Shown: positions 46,196 through 58,600 of the stretch, in pieces
How the letters are laid out: each line of letters begins with the position of its first letter
How positions within the stretch are numbered: the first letter of the stretch is position 1
Origin: Axinella damicornis
Taxonomy: Eukaryota; Porifera; Demospongiae; Axinellida; Axinellidae
Direction of reading: 5' to 3'
NCBI GenBank assembly: GCA_963931865.1
Contig: OZ007509.1
Span: 12,134,671 to 12,198,670 of the forward strand
DNA length: 64,000 bases
Position numbers and translations under genes: made by a program
Notes under the pieces: model-generated
What the model was told of the DNA's origin: nothing
Database searches by the model: none
What the model saw: only the letters and a program-made list of their open reading frames with translations

Positions 46196-46199
46196 TGCA

Positions 46200-46440
46200 G
46201 AGTGGAAGGGAAGAGGGGATGGAGTAACCAGGGGAAGGAGTAAAGAGGGAAGGAGTAATGAGGAGAAGGGGATTAATCAGGGGGAGAGGGAGGGAGTAAT
46301 GAGGGCCCATGGAGGAAAGTAATGAGCACGCATACGGAGAGAGGGAGTAATCAGGGGAAGAGGGAGGAGTAATGAGGGCCCAGGAAAGTAATGACGTGCA
46401 TGCAGGAGGGGAGGGAGTAATCAGGGGTAGAAATGCACCA
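46200..46440. repeat. degenerate GGAGTAATGAGGG tandem repeat
   Basis: Units around GGAAGGAGTAATGAGGAGAA repeat with irregular spacing, then related units recur near 46870 and 46940. Confidence 0.75.
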
Positions 46441-46882
46441 CCACTTTCGATATTATGCATTCTTCATTAACGCCCGCCGAGTTCGACAGATCGATATCTC
46501 AGAAGCTGTGGAGTCTTACAACTTCCACCTCGGTATAAAGTCAATTCACTATATTATGATGTATTTCCTGCAAAGCCTGCACTCACATACATTACCATCC
46601 CTCTTCCCCTCACTACTCTTCCCTCAGTATGAATGGTTCACACTTTCGTGCATGCAAGTACGCAAGCCCTCACTAACCCGGAAGTCATCTGCCTTTTGGC
46701 AAATGCGCAGCAATATTATATCTCACGGCAGACATCACGATACACCAAAGTGAGCAGAGTCGATCCATAAAGGACGTGACGTTTGGAGTATAATTACGTC
46801 CCCATCTGTAGTATTCCAGTGGAGTTACTATAGAACTCAGTTTTTGCGTAATGATTTTAAGTTGCCTGAGGAGGGAGTAATG

Positions 46883-46933
46883 TAGCCTCATTCCCATGCT
46901 CTCTCTCCAAGAGAGAGCCTGGGAATGAGGCTA
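46883..46933. mobile_element. TAGCCTCA-family palindrome (51 bp)
   Basis: TAGCCTCATTCCCATGCTCT and the inverted AGAGCCTGGGAATGAGGCTA, with CTCTCTCC between. It sits inside the purine repeat region. Confidence 0.75.
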
Positions 46934-47212
46934 GGAATAATGAGGGGAGGAGGAAGTAATTGAAGGGAAGTGGCATGGTGTAGTATGTGGGGAGGAGGGA
47001 AGTGGGGTAGTGTAATGTGTGCACGGGACTCGGGAGCTATATCAGGACCATTCCCAAGTTATAAATGGAATTCCCAAGCAACCTGGCTTGTAGACAACAT
47101 GAAGACAGGCGTTTTGAAACGATCAAGAGAAGCCGTTGAATCACAGAATAAGACCTCTGCAGACTGAAACATATTGTAATGAATGAACTCTTGACATTAG
47201 GGAGGAGTGCAG

Positions 47213-47631
47213 ACTGCAATCACAAGAGACTGACAGGAGACTCTCCCTTTTTCCTTTTATGTTGAGGTGGAGTTGACTCATCTGTGTCACTCCCACGGGC
47301 AGAGTCAGGAAGATCAACATTATAAGGCTTCATTGCCACCCTGCCACCTTTCTCCCCCCACATATCATTGTAAGAATCAATTTCACACTGTAGTCGTTCA
47401 AGCAGTTGTTTGCCATCATGCTTCAGTCTCTACTTTTGGTGTAGGTGGTTAACAGGCTTGCATTGGATTCACTTCCCTATAGGCAAGCTTCTGCTGGATC
47501 TCAGTTGGGTCTTCCTCAAAGAGGAGTGTTTCATAGAAGTGGCAGGCAGTGGCTGCAGAGTGACCCATTGTGAAAAATATTTCTCCTTGGTTGCTGCTCA
47601 GGGGCCAGACTTGGTGGGGCAAAGCACACAT
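47213..47631 (-). pseudogene. unclassified coding remnant
   Basis: Two minus-strand blocks look protein-like but lie in different frames: 47631-47449 with GEIFFTMGHSAATACHFYE and 47420-47210 with GKQLLERLQCEIDSYNDMWG, a Pro/Lys patch PPQHKRKKGES and a stop. GHSAATACHFYE is reminiscent of the HSxxTAxxYY end of tyrosine recombinases, so a YR transposon remnant is one possibility. I cannot assign it. Confidence 0.3.
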
Positions 47632-48777
47632 GGAGCCCCCTCTCCCTAATGGATCTGAATGGTGGTACGTACATCACTATCAAGCTGTTTTTTTTTGAAG
47701 ACCCATCTGAGGCTCTCAGTGGGGTCTACACCTCATCAAAATCCAAAACGCTGTGGGGGCTGCACCCGGTCCCTTCCCCCGCCACAAACCAAGGGTGGGA
47801 CTCCCTCCTTCAGGAACCCCCCAGGTTTTATGGTATAGTGGGGAGTGTGTGCCAAAAACTGAGCCCCTACGCCCTCTGAAGCCTGTTAAGGGCACTTTCT
47901 ATGACAACTATAGGGCCAAGGGTTAATTAGTCTCGGGCTGCGCCCTCAACCAATTAACAATGTCCTCGGTTCCCAGGGTGTTAAGCCTAGTCTCATGCCC
48001 AGCTGTCCATGTGCACCCTGCGGAGAACATTTTACCGTTGCACAAGACGCGGAGGGCCATATCTTTCCTCACGCGTGTGACGTCAAGGGTGCATATATAG
48101 CTGTGGGGGTTGACTGTCATTGGTTGAACAATACACGAAACTTTTTGCCATTTGTCGATTATGTCATGCTCACGTGAGGAAAAATACCAGACTCTCCCTG
48201 CTTTTACGTACTGCAAGCAACGAAAAGCTGGGCTGGGACCTGGGAATGAAGCAACCGAATTGGAGGGCTCTATAATTATATCTTACTTAGACCATATTCC
48301 ATAGCAATGAATTGAATATGAGGGCTTCACATAGTCTCGCACCCAGCTGTCCCCGCATGCCCCCGCGAAGAAGGTCTGGTGGTTTGAGTGAGAATTCTTG
48401 TCACTAACACCTCTCCCATCTGGAATTTGAGATAGCCAATGAAATCGAAGAGTGCACATGTAATCTACTACTTATCATTGTGAGTTACATCACCAATCGA
48501 TCGAGGAGTCAAAAACAGCACAGTATAAACAGCTCGTAACGAGGACTTCATGTATGTTCGATCATCCCTCTTGTTTCCTTACTTTTTGCCGTTCTGGTAT
48601 CCCTACATCCTGCTACATTTGTAATGTTTTTACATAGCCACTCCTCACACCTGATATCTTAGCAACAAGCTATAAATCACCCTCCTAACTTGATGTTTAG
48701 ATCTACCATAGCTGTCCGGTGGTTGCAGTTGATACGACCAGTTCAGCTAGCTCCCAAGTGGTAATCAAAACTTGGTT

Positions 48778-49716
48778 GGTCTGGGAACCGGTGTCATGGG
48801 AAAATGGGGACCCCCCAAAATGGGGACCCGGGGTCCCCATATTCCCAGGAATATGGGGACCCGGGTCCCCGTTTTCCCGGGAGTATGGGGACCCCGGGTC
48901 CCCATTTTCCCGGGAGTATGGGGACCCCTTGGTGAAAATGGGGACCCCTTCTATGACAGATGGTTAACAGTGGGAAAATGGGGAACCAACAATAGTAGGT
49001 TGGAATTCAGACCTATGCAAGGCCTCTCATAACAGTTAATCACTAACCATGCAGTTATTATGATGTTACTTATACAGCAATCAGTTTTTGTCAATAGAAT
49101 TAATAGTAACACGTTATATACAATAATAGCTCGATGTTATCTTTGATGAGGATCTTCAATAACCTGCTGCATGGTCAGAGCATCAATCCCTCTACAGACT
49201 GCTATAGTTAGAGATCTATAGCTAGCTTCTGAGTCAGAATTGAGCATATAGCCCACAAACAAGCTAGCCTGCAAGACATTGAGGAGGCCCTGTGAGTGGC
49301 TATTTATTAGCTGCTATAAGCAGTGTCAAACTTCAAGTTCATGATCTCCCGACATAGAAGAGATCAGCAACCTTTGCACAGAAATATTTGGCTCTTTTTT
49401 GGTGGGCTTGCATTGTCCAACTTGCGCATTAGGCTATCAGGGTATGTAGCTAGCAACCATCATGAGTGAAGGTTTCGACTGATATGATGATGTTCCATCC
49501 ATGCTCTTGCTACTTTCACAGACATGCGTGCAGAGATGTTAGTTGACGAATAAAAACCATCCTACACAGAGTTGTGAGTACTTGATGCAGTGTAAAACAA
49601 AATTGGTAAGGGGTCCCCATTTTCCCAAAGGGGTCCCAATTTTACCAGGGAAAATGGGGACCTGGGGTCCCCATTTTCACGGGGGGCCCAAAATTTTATG
49701 ACACCGGAACGAGACT
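48778..49716. mobile_element. element with GGGGACCCC subterminal palindromes
   Basis: Left GGGAACCGGTGTCATGGGAA and right ATGACACCGGAAC are inverted ends. Just inside both ends are repeated GGGGACCC / GGGTCCCC and TTTTCCC/GGGAAAA units, each palindromic. The 650-bp centre has no coding frame. The right end lies 75 bp upstream of the NLR start codon. Confidence 0.65.
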
Positions 49717-49790
49717 ACTGTGAAAAAATTGTGAGGCCGTCATGTGACCTACTACTAGCGCTGGTTGATCCTAGACCTAGGCAATGGGGC

Positions 49791-50115
49791 ATGGCGACTG
49801 CTCCCTGTGACGACTATCAAAGACGGCAGGGATTTGATGCGCTCACCGAGAACTTTGGTGTGTTGGTTGATTCAAGTATTGACCCTGGATGGCTAGCCAG
49901 GAATCTGTTCTCTTACAAGCTTATATCGTTCAATCTATTGAAGGAGACAACAGACAAATATTGCCCCAAAACAGCTGACCAACTTCGCCAACGGTTACTG
50001 ATAGACCTCTTGGAGAGGGTGCAGTGTGATGATAATGCATATGGTCAGTTTCTACAGATACTGCGACAGGAGGCTGCATATGACCCACTTGCCAATCTGA
50101 TTGAGCAATCGTATG
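49791..50115 (+). CDS. NLR exon 1 (CARD)
   Basis: Start chosen at the ATG with context GGGGCATGG. An in-frame ATG at 49698 would add 31 residues read through the end of a transposable element. Ends at TATG|GTGAGT. Encodes 108 residues, essentially one CARD. Confidence 0.75.
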
Positions 50116-50372
50116 GTGAGTTACCTCTCTATATCATATACGGCCTGGTATGCTGTATTTGCAGCATAGATACTACCTATTCCGGAAGTTACGTATGCAA
50201 ACACAATTTTTCCAATCAAAAGTGGTACATTGAAGTAGCCGCGTTCCCAGGCCTACCCCGTTTTTTTTCTGTTCTTCAGTTTCCGTTGACAATAATGCAC
50301 GGATGCGGAAGGGCGGCGAAAAACGCGGAAGGCCTGGTATCATTCATCACGTGCTGTATGTCAAGTGGACGT

Positions 50373-50404
<32 letters not shown>

Positions 50405-52556
50405 GTGGCCCAACCGCAAAAAAGTTTTAAAAAAACGCCGACGAAGTTGTGTAGATCGTCTGAGAGTCTCGACTAGCCGCGGAGTGTTCAAACCGAGCCG
50501 ACTGGATGATGAACAGCCTTCAGGACCTGCTGAAACGACTACGGGCCCCGCCCCCCCCCCCTACGTCCACCCTTGCGTCCACCTGACGTCACTCACGTGA
50601 TGAATGATACCAGGCCTTCCGCGTTTTTCGCCGCCCTTCCGCATCCGTGTATTATTGTCAATGGAAACCGAAGAACAGAAAAACAGGGTAGACCTGGGAA
50701 CGAGGCTATGTTGAAGGGCATCGTCTGTAAACAAAAGTGCACGCTTACTCTCAACGAAACCTACGTAAAATACATATCGCTGGAATCATCATTGGTTGAA
50801 GAATCCGATGCTGTGTGTTGTCAAAAGTAACGACCACGTCGTCGGATACCACGAAGTAAATCATCCTTAAAAGTTCCTATTCACAGTTTGCAGACCTCAA
50901 AAGTGCTACCAATGCCCATATTCAGAATCAGCGACTTGGAAAGTACTTGAAACAGTCCTTATCAACCCATAAGCAACAGTGATACCCAGCGCCTATTATA
51001 GCTACAGTTAAAGAAATGACCACAGATAGTTGAGGGGTGCCATAATATTGTATAGTACATGTACCTATGCAACTGAAAGTGAATACATAATTTGTCCTGT
51101 CACAAGACAGACGACTTGACCCTTGAGTATAATGCAGTGATAATGCACTTTAGTGTCTGGCGCGCCATATACACTATGTGGAGGGAATAGTAATGAAAAC
51201 TGCCAGTAAGCAAGACTGTTTGATAGTAGTAGTCTTGCAGACCTGACCCACGTGGAGAGAGTCTGGTGACTTTAGAGGCTCATAATAATTATAAGTTGCT
51301 CAGCTACTTCCCTCGTTCGCCTATGTGAGTAATCCAGCGCTGGAGAGCTCACTGTGCAGAGCTGCTGCTCCCCGATTGCGTCCACTTCAGTTGCTGCTCC
51401 CCGATTGCATCGATCCGCTGCTCCCTGTTTGCATCCACTTCAGCTGCTGCCCACCGCTTGAATCCGCTTCAACTGCTGCTCCCCGATTGCGTCCGTTTCA
51501 ACTGCCCCCCAATTATGTCGGCTTCGGCTGCTGCTCCCCCGATTGCGTCGGCTTCGGCTGCTGCTCCCCGGCTTCACCTGCTGCTACCTGATTGCATCTG
51601 CTTCAACTGCATCTCCCTGATTGCTTCCGCTTCGACTGCTGCTCCCCGATTGCGTCCGCAGAATGGTGGATTTGAGGTATGTGTGTATGAAACATTTGAA
51701 TGAGCATCCACTCTGTTCTTTGGGTGCCCGTGTGTGCTCTTTTCATCACTACGGTGCATAAACTCTACCACAACATCAAAAACAAACTATAGACCTGTTC
51801 CCAGTCTCACGCTCAGCTTTTCGTCACTGGCAGTACAGAAAAGCGTGGAGGGCCTGGTAAGTTTCCTCACATGAGTGATGTCAAGGGTAGAAATTAGAAA
51901 GACTTGAAATGAACATGGGCGTACTGGGTCTCAGAACAGCAAGAAAAGCGAAGGTACCAGGTAACATACCACACATATCTAGCCAGCAGGCGGCAATTGT
52001 CATACATACCGAGCATTGAATGCATAGATGGTTGAACAACACGCAAAACGTAGACGGTAGAAAGACTTGAAATGCATGTGGGGCTCAGAACCACAAGAAG
52101 AGCGAAGGTACCAGGTAACATACCACACATATGTAGCGATTGTCACACGTAACAAGCGTTGAATGTGTAGATGGTTGAACAACATGCAAAATGTGCATCT
52201 TTGTTCTGATATTTTGCCATTTGTAGATTACATCATACCCGCATGAGGAAACTTACGAGGCCCTCCCCGCTTTTCCATACTGCAAACAACAAAGGCTGGG
52301 TGTGGGACTGGGAACGAGACTACATCCCTTTATGCTGTCCAATTGCAATGGTCATACAGCATAATTTGTAACCCCTCCCTTTCCACAACCTGCCACAATA
52401 ATTTGGATGGTAGCTGTGGCAAGATGGTTGCAGAAAAAGGCAGGGGGAGGGAAAGAAAACTGCTTCATAGGTAGCTGAGCAAACTTGTTAGCTCTATCCA
52501 GGTGCACTAGCCCTTCCCACATGATCCCACAAATACCGTAGTGTCCCGTTAATACG

Positions 52557-52601
<45 letters not shown>

Positions 52602-55600
52602 CCCCCCATTTTGCACTCTACATCCAGCCCAAAGTGGTGAAGGGGCGAATATGCAATTACATGTAGTCTTGACTATACACCCCCTCAAAAGTTTTGCTAC
52701 GTTGTTTATGACACTGATGTTCACAGCTACGAAAGTACAAACGATCGCCAGTACTGTTCGTGGTCATCATGTGTGGTCTCCCCACATCGGCGAGAAGAGC
52801 TGCCACATCAACGCGAGGGCCATAACATTCACGACGACTTCGCTGTAGCTATCCTCCAGAACAGCAATATTGTCGGTCATGTACCGCGGGACATTTCCTG
52901 GTAATTCCTGCAGAAGAGATGACTTGTATCGTCGACATCAACGGTGACTACTCGATCTGAGAGATCTGAAAAAGTTGCGCACTTGTATATAGGTTAGAAG
53001 ACGCTAACGTTGCACATACTGTGTTGTTTATTGCTACCCTTGGAATGCAGTATTCCACTCTGCCTTCGTCCTCATGGGATGTTGAGTAGTAGTAATATTT
53101 ACCGAACACTAGGAAGTATCATGAGTCTGTTGCTGTATGGGCATGAGTGCTGCTAGTGTATCTATCCTACAGCTATTATCATTGCTAGCCCCGACCCACC
53201 AGTACCAGTACATGTCGCCTTAGTAGTACTTGGCAATGCTCGTTCTTGCTTAAACACTGCCGTTTGGGACCGACACTGCTGTATTCCACTCTTCCTGAGG
53301 GCTTGAAGTTTGCATGGTCGTGTTTTCATGTAGTAATAAAATAATACGTAGACAGAGTAGCTGCACATGAGAGTTGCCAGCACTTAAGGGAGTGTTTTAC
53401 CATTTTCATGGTGCCATTTGCCATTTTCTTCTGACGGCCATAACTCCTTCCTACTACCCCCCATGAACTTGATTTATGGCTCAAAAGACAGCTCTCTCCA
53501 AGAGCTTTACAATGAGCTATAGAAAGTCTGTTAAGTACCACCCTATAAGGAGTTAGTGTAAGGAAGCTGACCACACTGCTTTCACAGGAATCAGGCTACA
53601 TGATAAGTGTGGTCACTTATCAGGATTTCTGTGAAAGCAGTGTGGTCAGCTTCCTTACCATGGGGGGTAGTAGGAAGGAGTTATGGCCGTCAGAAGAAAA
53701 TGGCAAATGGCACCATGAAAATGGTAAAACCCTGCCTTAACCAGGTACTGGTACCGGACTCGCTCAAAGATGGGTCTGGCTTGGCCACTAGGCCCCTGTA
53801 TACCTCTATGGAAGGACACTGTGCCTTTGGGCTTCTAATGTGCCCTTTGTGGTCTGGTCTAAAAGCACAATGTGCCCTCTGCCAGCCCATTGCATGTTGA
53901 GCAACCAGTACCACTTGAAATACATGGCTTCACAAGGTTACTGACCTGTATGAATCTCATTATGTGCCCCACTTTCTGTGAGAACACTGGAATACAGGTG
54001 TTGGAATACAGCCCATATTCCATTGTAGCTCTCCATACATTATCAGTGAAGTGAGTCGACAGCTGTGGGATATTATACAGTGTGTACAGGGAAATATCAC
54101 GAGTCTGTTGCCGTATTGTCACGAGTGCCGCAGGCACGAGTGACAGTACGGCTACAGACGAGTGATGTTTCCCTGTACACACTGTTTATCATGTTTCCTT
54201 ACCCTACGGCTAGGCGTGTTGACAACAGCGTCATGGCGTCCACGCGTCTTATGCGCGCTTGACAACAAGCGGCATAGCAACGGTAGACGCTAGCAACTGA
54301 ACAAATGGCCGACGACGGCAGTGGTTTGCATTTGGAGGAGTTTCTTAGCGAGGACCTCATGTCGTTCTTTGTTGACTTGGAGCACGAGCGCTGTCTTCAA
54401 GACCCAGCCCCTATTACCGATAACCACACCCAGTCAGAACCTCCATCCGGTTCCGTTCCAGCCCCACCCCAGCAGCAACTGCAGCTCGATGATAACGAAT
54501 TGGAGCGCTTTGTCGACGAACAGCGAAACCAGAACACTAAGAGAAGGACTAAGTCGGACATGAAAACCGAATGGTGCAAGTCTGTGGCAGAAAAGAGGAA
54601 CATCGGTGACATTCCCGAAGCGGAGCTGGACAGGCTTCTTGGTCACTTCTTCTGCAAAGTTCGGAAGGAAAACGGCGAACTGTATGAGCCCGATACGCTT
54701 ACAGCCTTCCAAAGGAGCCTGGACAGGCACCTTACTAAAGAGCTGCACAAATCGTTCAGCATAATCCAGGACTGCCAGTTTGCTTCCTCACGGGAGAAGT
54801 TGAAGGCTTCCAGAAAGATGCTAAAAAAGGAGGGAAAAGGCAACAAGCCAAATGCTCCAGAACCACTGGAAAAAGAAGACCTTGAAAAGCTGTGGGCTAC
54901 TGCAGGACAGTACCATATGGTACTTACTGACTCTGCACATGGGAATGAGGGGGAGGGACGAGCACTACAAGCTCCTGTACAGTGACTTTGATGTGAAGTC
55001 CACCACCGATGGTTCCAAATTTAACGAACGAGACACGAAGACCCGATCTGGGGAATCGTGTGATATCCGTCCCTTCAAACCAAAGATGTGGAGTACTCCA
55101 ACGAATCTCGTAGCATCAAAATGGCCGTGTTGGGAAAGAAAAGACCTTGGCTGCTGTGGAGTTTCAATGGTAGGCCCACAACTAGGACGAGAAACAGATG
55201 CCATTGCCGAGTCAGCATATAAGATCGAGCGTAGATTATGCGTGACTACACGTGCACGTGATATTATAATCAGGTCGGCTGGAAAAGTGGTCCGGCCAAA
55301 GCCGGACCAGCCGGACCGGCGGCGCCGCCTCTGCTGCAACAGACTGCATGGTCGAAATCAGAGTACAGCTGCAGCACTCAAAGTCCCTGCAAAAGGCGTA
55401 GGGTTGATACCGATGAAGACTAAACTGTCTGTACTCATACTATTATACACTGAAAATGGTGTACAGAGTGCCTTATTTATCATTCTTAATGGCAACATTG
55501 TTCATGCCCTATAGGGGGACGCGATAACCCACAGAGCAACTAGGGTGATACGGGAAAATATCAACCTAGTTGCTCTGGCTAGCATTTGCCATACATTCTC

Positions 55601-58600
55601 TATGGGAATAGCCATATCAGACTGAGTTGGAAACATGATAATTATATATTATACAGTGTGTACAGGGAAATATCACGAGTCTGTTGCCGTATTGTCACGA
55701 GTGCCGCAGGCACGAGTGACAATACGGCTACAGACGAGTGATGTTTCCCTGTACACACTGTATAATACATTTATCATGTTTCCAGACCCTGCGGCTATAG
55801 GAACGCGTCAATATCGCGGCCTTGGTAACGGTCGCGGGTTGGCAACAGTAGCGCCTCGCAATCAGCATACCATACAGTTCTATGAGCGTACTAACGGTAC
55901 AGCCTCGTTCTCAGGCCGCGTGGGACTTACCGTGCAACCTGAAATGGCCGACCACGACTTTGGATGCAGTTGGAGAAGCAGGCCTCTTATCGTTCTTTGA
56001 TACGCGAGCCTGGGCCCAGCCACGAATAAGTTGGCCGCCGCCCCCTACTAGTATAGCCACGCCCAGTCCACACCTCCATCCGCTCTGTCAGCAGTAAGGT
56101 TCCAGGCCAGCATCTTGCACGCAACTGGTACTATATCCTTCATCTTGAATTCCTTGTGTTATGCATCTATCGTTAATGCATTGGCTGGCGCCATGGCAAT
56201 ATAATAACATTCATGCCCTAGGGGGACGCGATAACCCATAGAGCAACTATGGTGATATGGGAAAATATCACCCTAGTTGCTCTGGCTAGCATTTGCCATA
56301 CATTCCCTATGGGAATAGCCATATCAGACTGAGTTGGAAACATGATAAATCCTGATATCCAACACAGTAGTGTGCAATAGTTGTATTTTTCACCTACCAT
56401 ATTTATGCGTATTTATGCTAATTATGCGTGTTTTAAAATGGTACATCTAATCTAGTGGTAGAAATTCAATTCCTGGAATTTCCACTAATCCAATTAAGCG
56501 GTAGCTAAGGACACTAATTATTTTCTGTGATTCCAATGTACCAGATACAAGGAAATGTACTTATCAAAACAAACAGGAGTTCCAAGTGGACGTGACTAAA
56601 ACACGGAACGGAATGGAAAACGGACCAGAAAACGGACCGAGTTTTTTACATGCCCGGGCGCCCTAGACACCGTATATTTGATCGTGCAGTGAACCAAAGT
56701 TTAGTAGCACTGGTCTGCAGTCCAGCAGACAGTCACCAGCACCCAAGTCCACAGTCACAGTGGTCACGGGGTTATCCGTGGTATCGCTCTGAACATCGCC
56801 GAGCCGCCGAGCGCCAGCCTCCCGGGTCTGGCTTCGCCGCCAGACTTGACTGCCCTCCTGTAGATCGCCTACGTGAGCGCTTAAGTAGCGTTGGTGCATT
56901 GCTCCTATGCACTGAAGTAGTTCATAGATTCGTGACAGGCAGGTTGGCACGCAAGACTAGGTAGATCGTGGTTTAACTGTAGCTACTGATCGACCAGTGA
57001 TGTCGACCTGAGCTGTGTACCAGACTTGAGCTGCGAGGCGCTGGTCACCGTTCATCCATGGCTGCGCGGAGGCACTAGTGGTCGTCCGCTGGGCTGCAGA
57101 CTGGCTGTACTAAGCTAAAATGTAGTTTTACTGTGCGATGGAGTAGACGCCGTGTCTAGCGCATGTAAACCCAGTCCGTTTTCTGGTCCGTTTTCCGGTC
57201 CGTTTTCCAGTCCGTTCCGTGTTTTAGTCACGTCCGTTCCAAGTACACATTTACAAAATACACTATTCATAGTCTGTTGGAAATGCACTTGTGTGGTGGC
57301 ATGGGCAGTTGATATGCCTTTTTCCTGGAATACAACTGTCCTTGGTTACAACCAGTTCTCTGAAATTCAGAGGGGCATGGCACCATGGTTGATGATGCCC
57401 ATTTCTTGGAATTACTATAGCCAGGCAGCTGAAATGCAGCTTGTGGCATGGCAGTGGGTGTCCATTTCCTGGAATGGTGTAGTCACAAGTCACAAATGCC
57501 AATGCCAAATGCCATGGAATAACAGTCACAAACGCTCGAAATGCAGCTCGAAATGCAGCTCGAAATGCAGCGCATGGCAATGATGGCATGGCAGCAGACT
57601 CCCAGTTCCTGGATAGTCTGAATGACGACAACAATATAGCAGATGAGTTCTATAAATAGAATCAATTTGAATTTTCTGTTTGTGGAGTTACATGCCCTCT
57701 CGCCACTTTCGGTGACTCAATACGCTTGGCTACACAACAGTGACTTCCAATAGTTCATTGGATAACTATATTTAGAGATACAAACTACACAAGCAATATG
57801 ACTTTTGACCCTTCCGTACTGACTTGTTTTTTCTTTGAATATAAACTTTGTATACTACTTCAGTAACTCAAACTCACTGGCTGTCCATCATCATCGCTTA
57901 TTTCAGCGCTAACAACTTTGCCAGCACGGTGAATTTCAGCATGCCAGTAAGCGTCAGTGCACGACAGCGATCATGGCTGTGTGGTCAGAATCTTTGTGGG
58001 GCCTTCGTAAGACTATACTGGCAATCAATGTCGAAGAGAGCGATTGAGCAATGGAACTCCACAGGCTTGCTTTTCTAAAACCACCTTATTGCTGTAGCCA
58101 TTATAAGCTGTCAAAACTAGACAACATCAACAACATCGGCAGGATTTCCGAGAGTACATCTCGACAGTCAACTGTTTGGCTAGCTAATTAACAAGTACAA
58201 GTACATAAATTATGCTCTCTAGCAGGACTATATACTAGTGATTCATCACCTGATATGATCTCAGTACAGTAGTGCCATTTAATTAGCAGTTCAGGAATTA
58301 GTTTTGAGTATATAGTACTACTATAGTAACCACAATTCTCTTTTACAGATTCTCTGACAGCTTCCAGACTTCCTCTCTCATCGTGTAGTACTTCAGCTGT
58401 GGCCTCCTACTCTTCTCAAACCAGTGTTAGTGCAAATCCTATCCAGCAGTGTCCAATCACTTGTGACTCTGAACTGCGCCAAGACTCTGTTACCCTTCAC
58501 TCACAACCGCAGCTAGTTGGTACTAGTAGCCGTGGTCATCCAAGTACCTTACAAGCGTCTACTTATGATGGCAGGCCACACATCATTTCCCTTGAGCTCC

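Larger units (their letters stand above)
52534..52910. mobile_element. TACCGTA-type element with HIRAN-like fragment (copy 3)
   Basis: Starts TACCGTAGTGTCCCGTTAAT and contains a C42-T-C8 tract (52557-52607) and a HIRAN-like fragment (52756-52901). The right end is not defined. Confidence 0.45.

Noticed and set aside
57848..58078. 76-codon frame before the NACHT exon as an extra NLR exon
   Set aside because: No domain, no matching splice sites, and the CARD and NACHT exons already join in phase without it.
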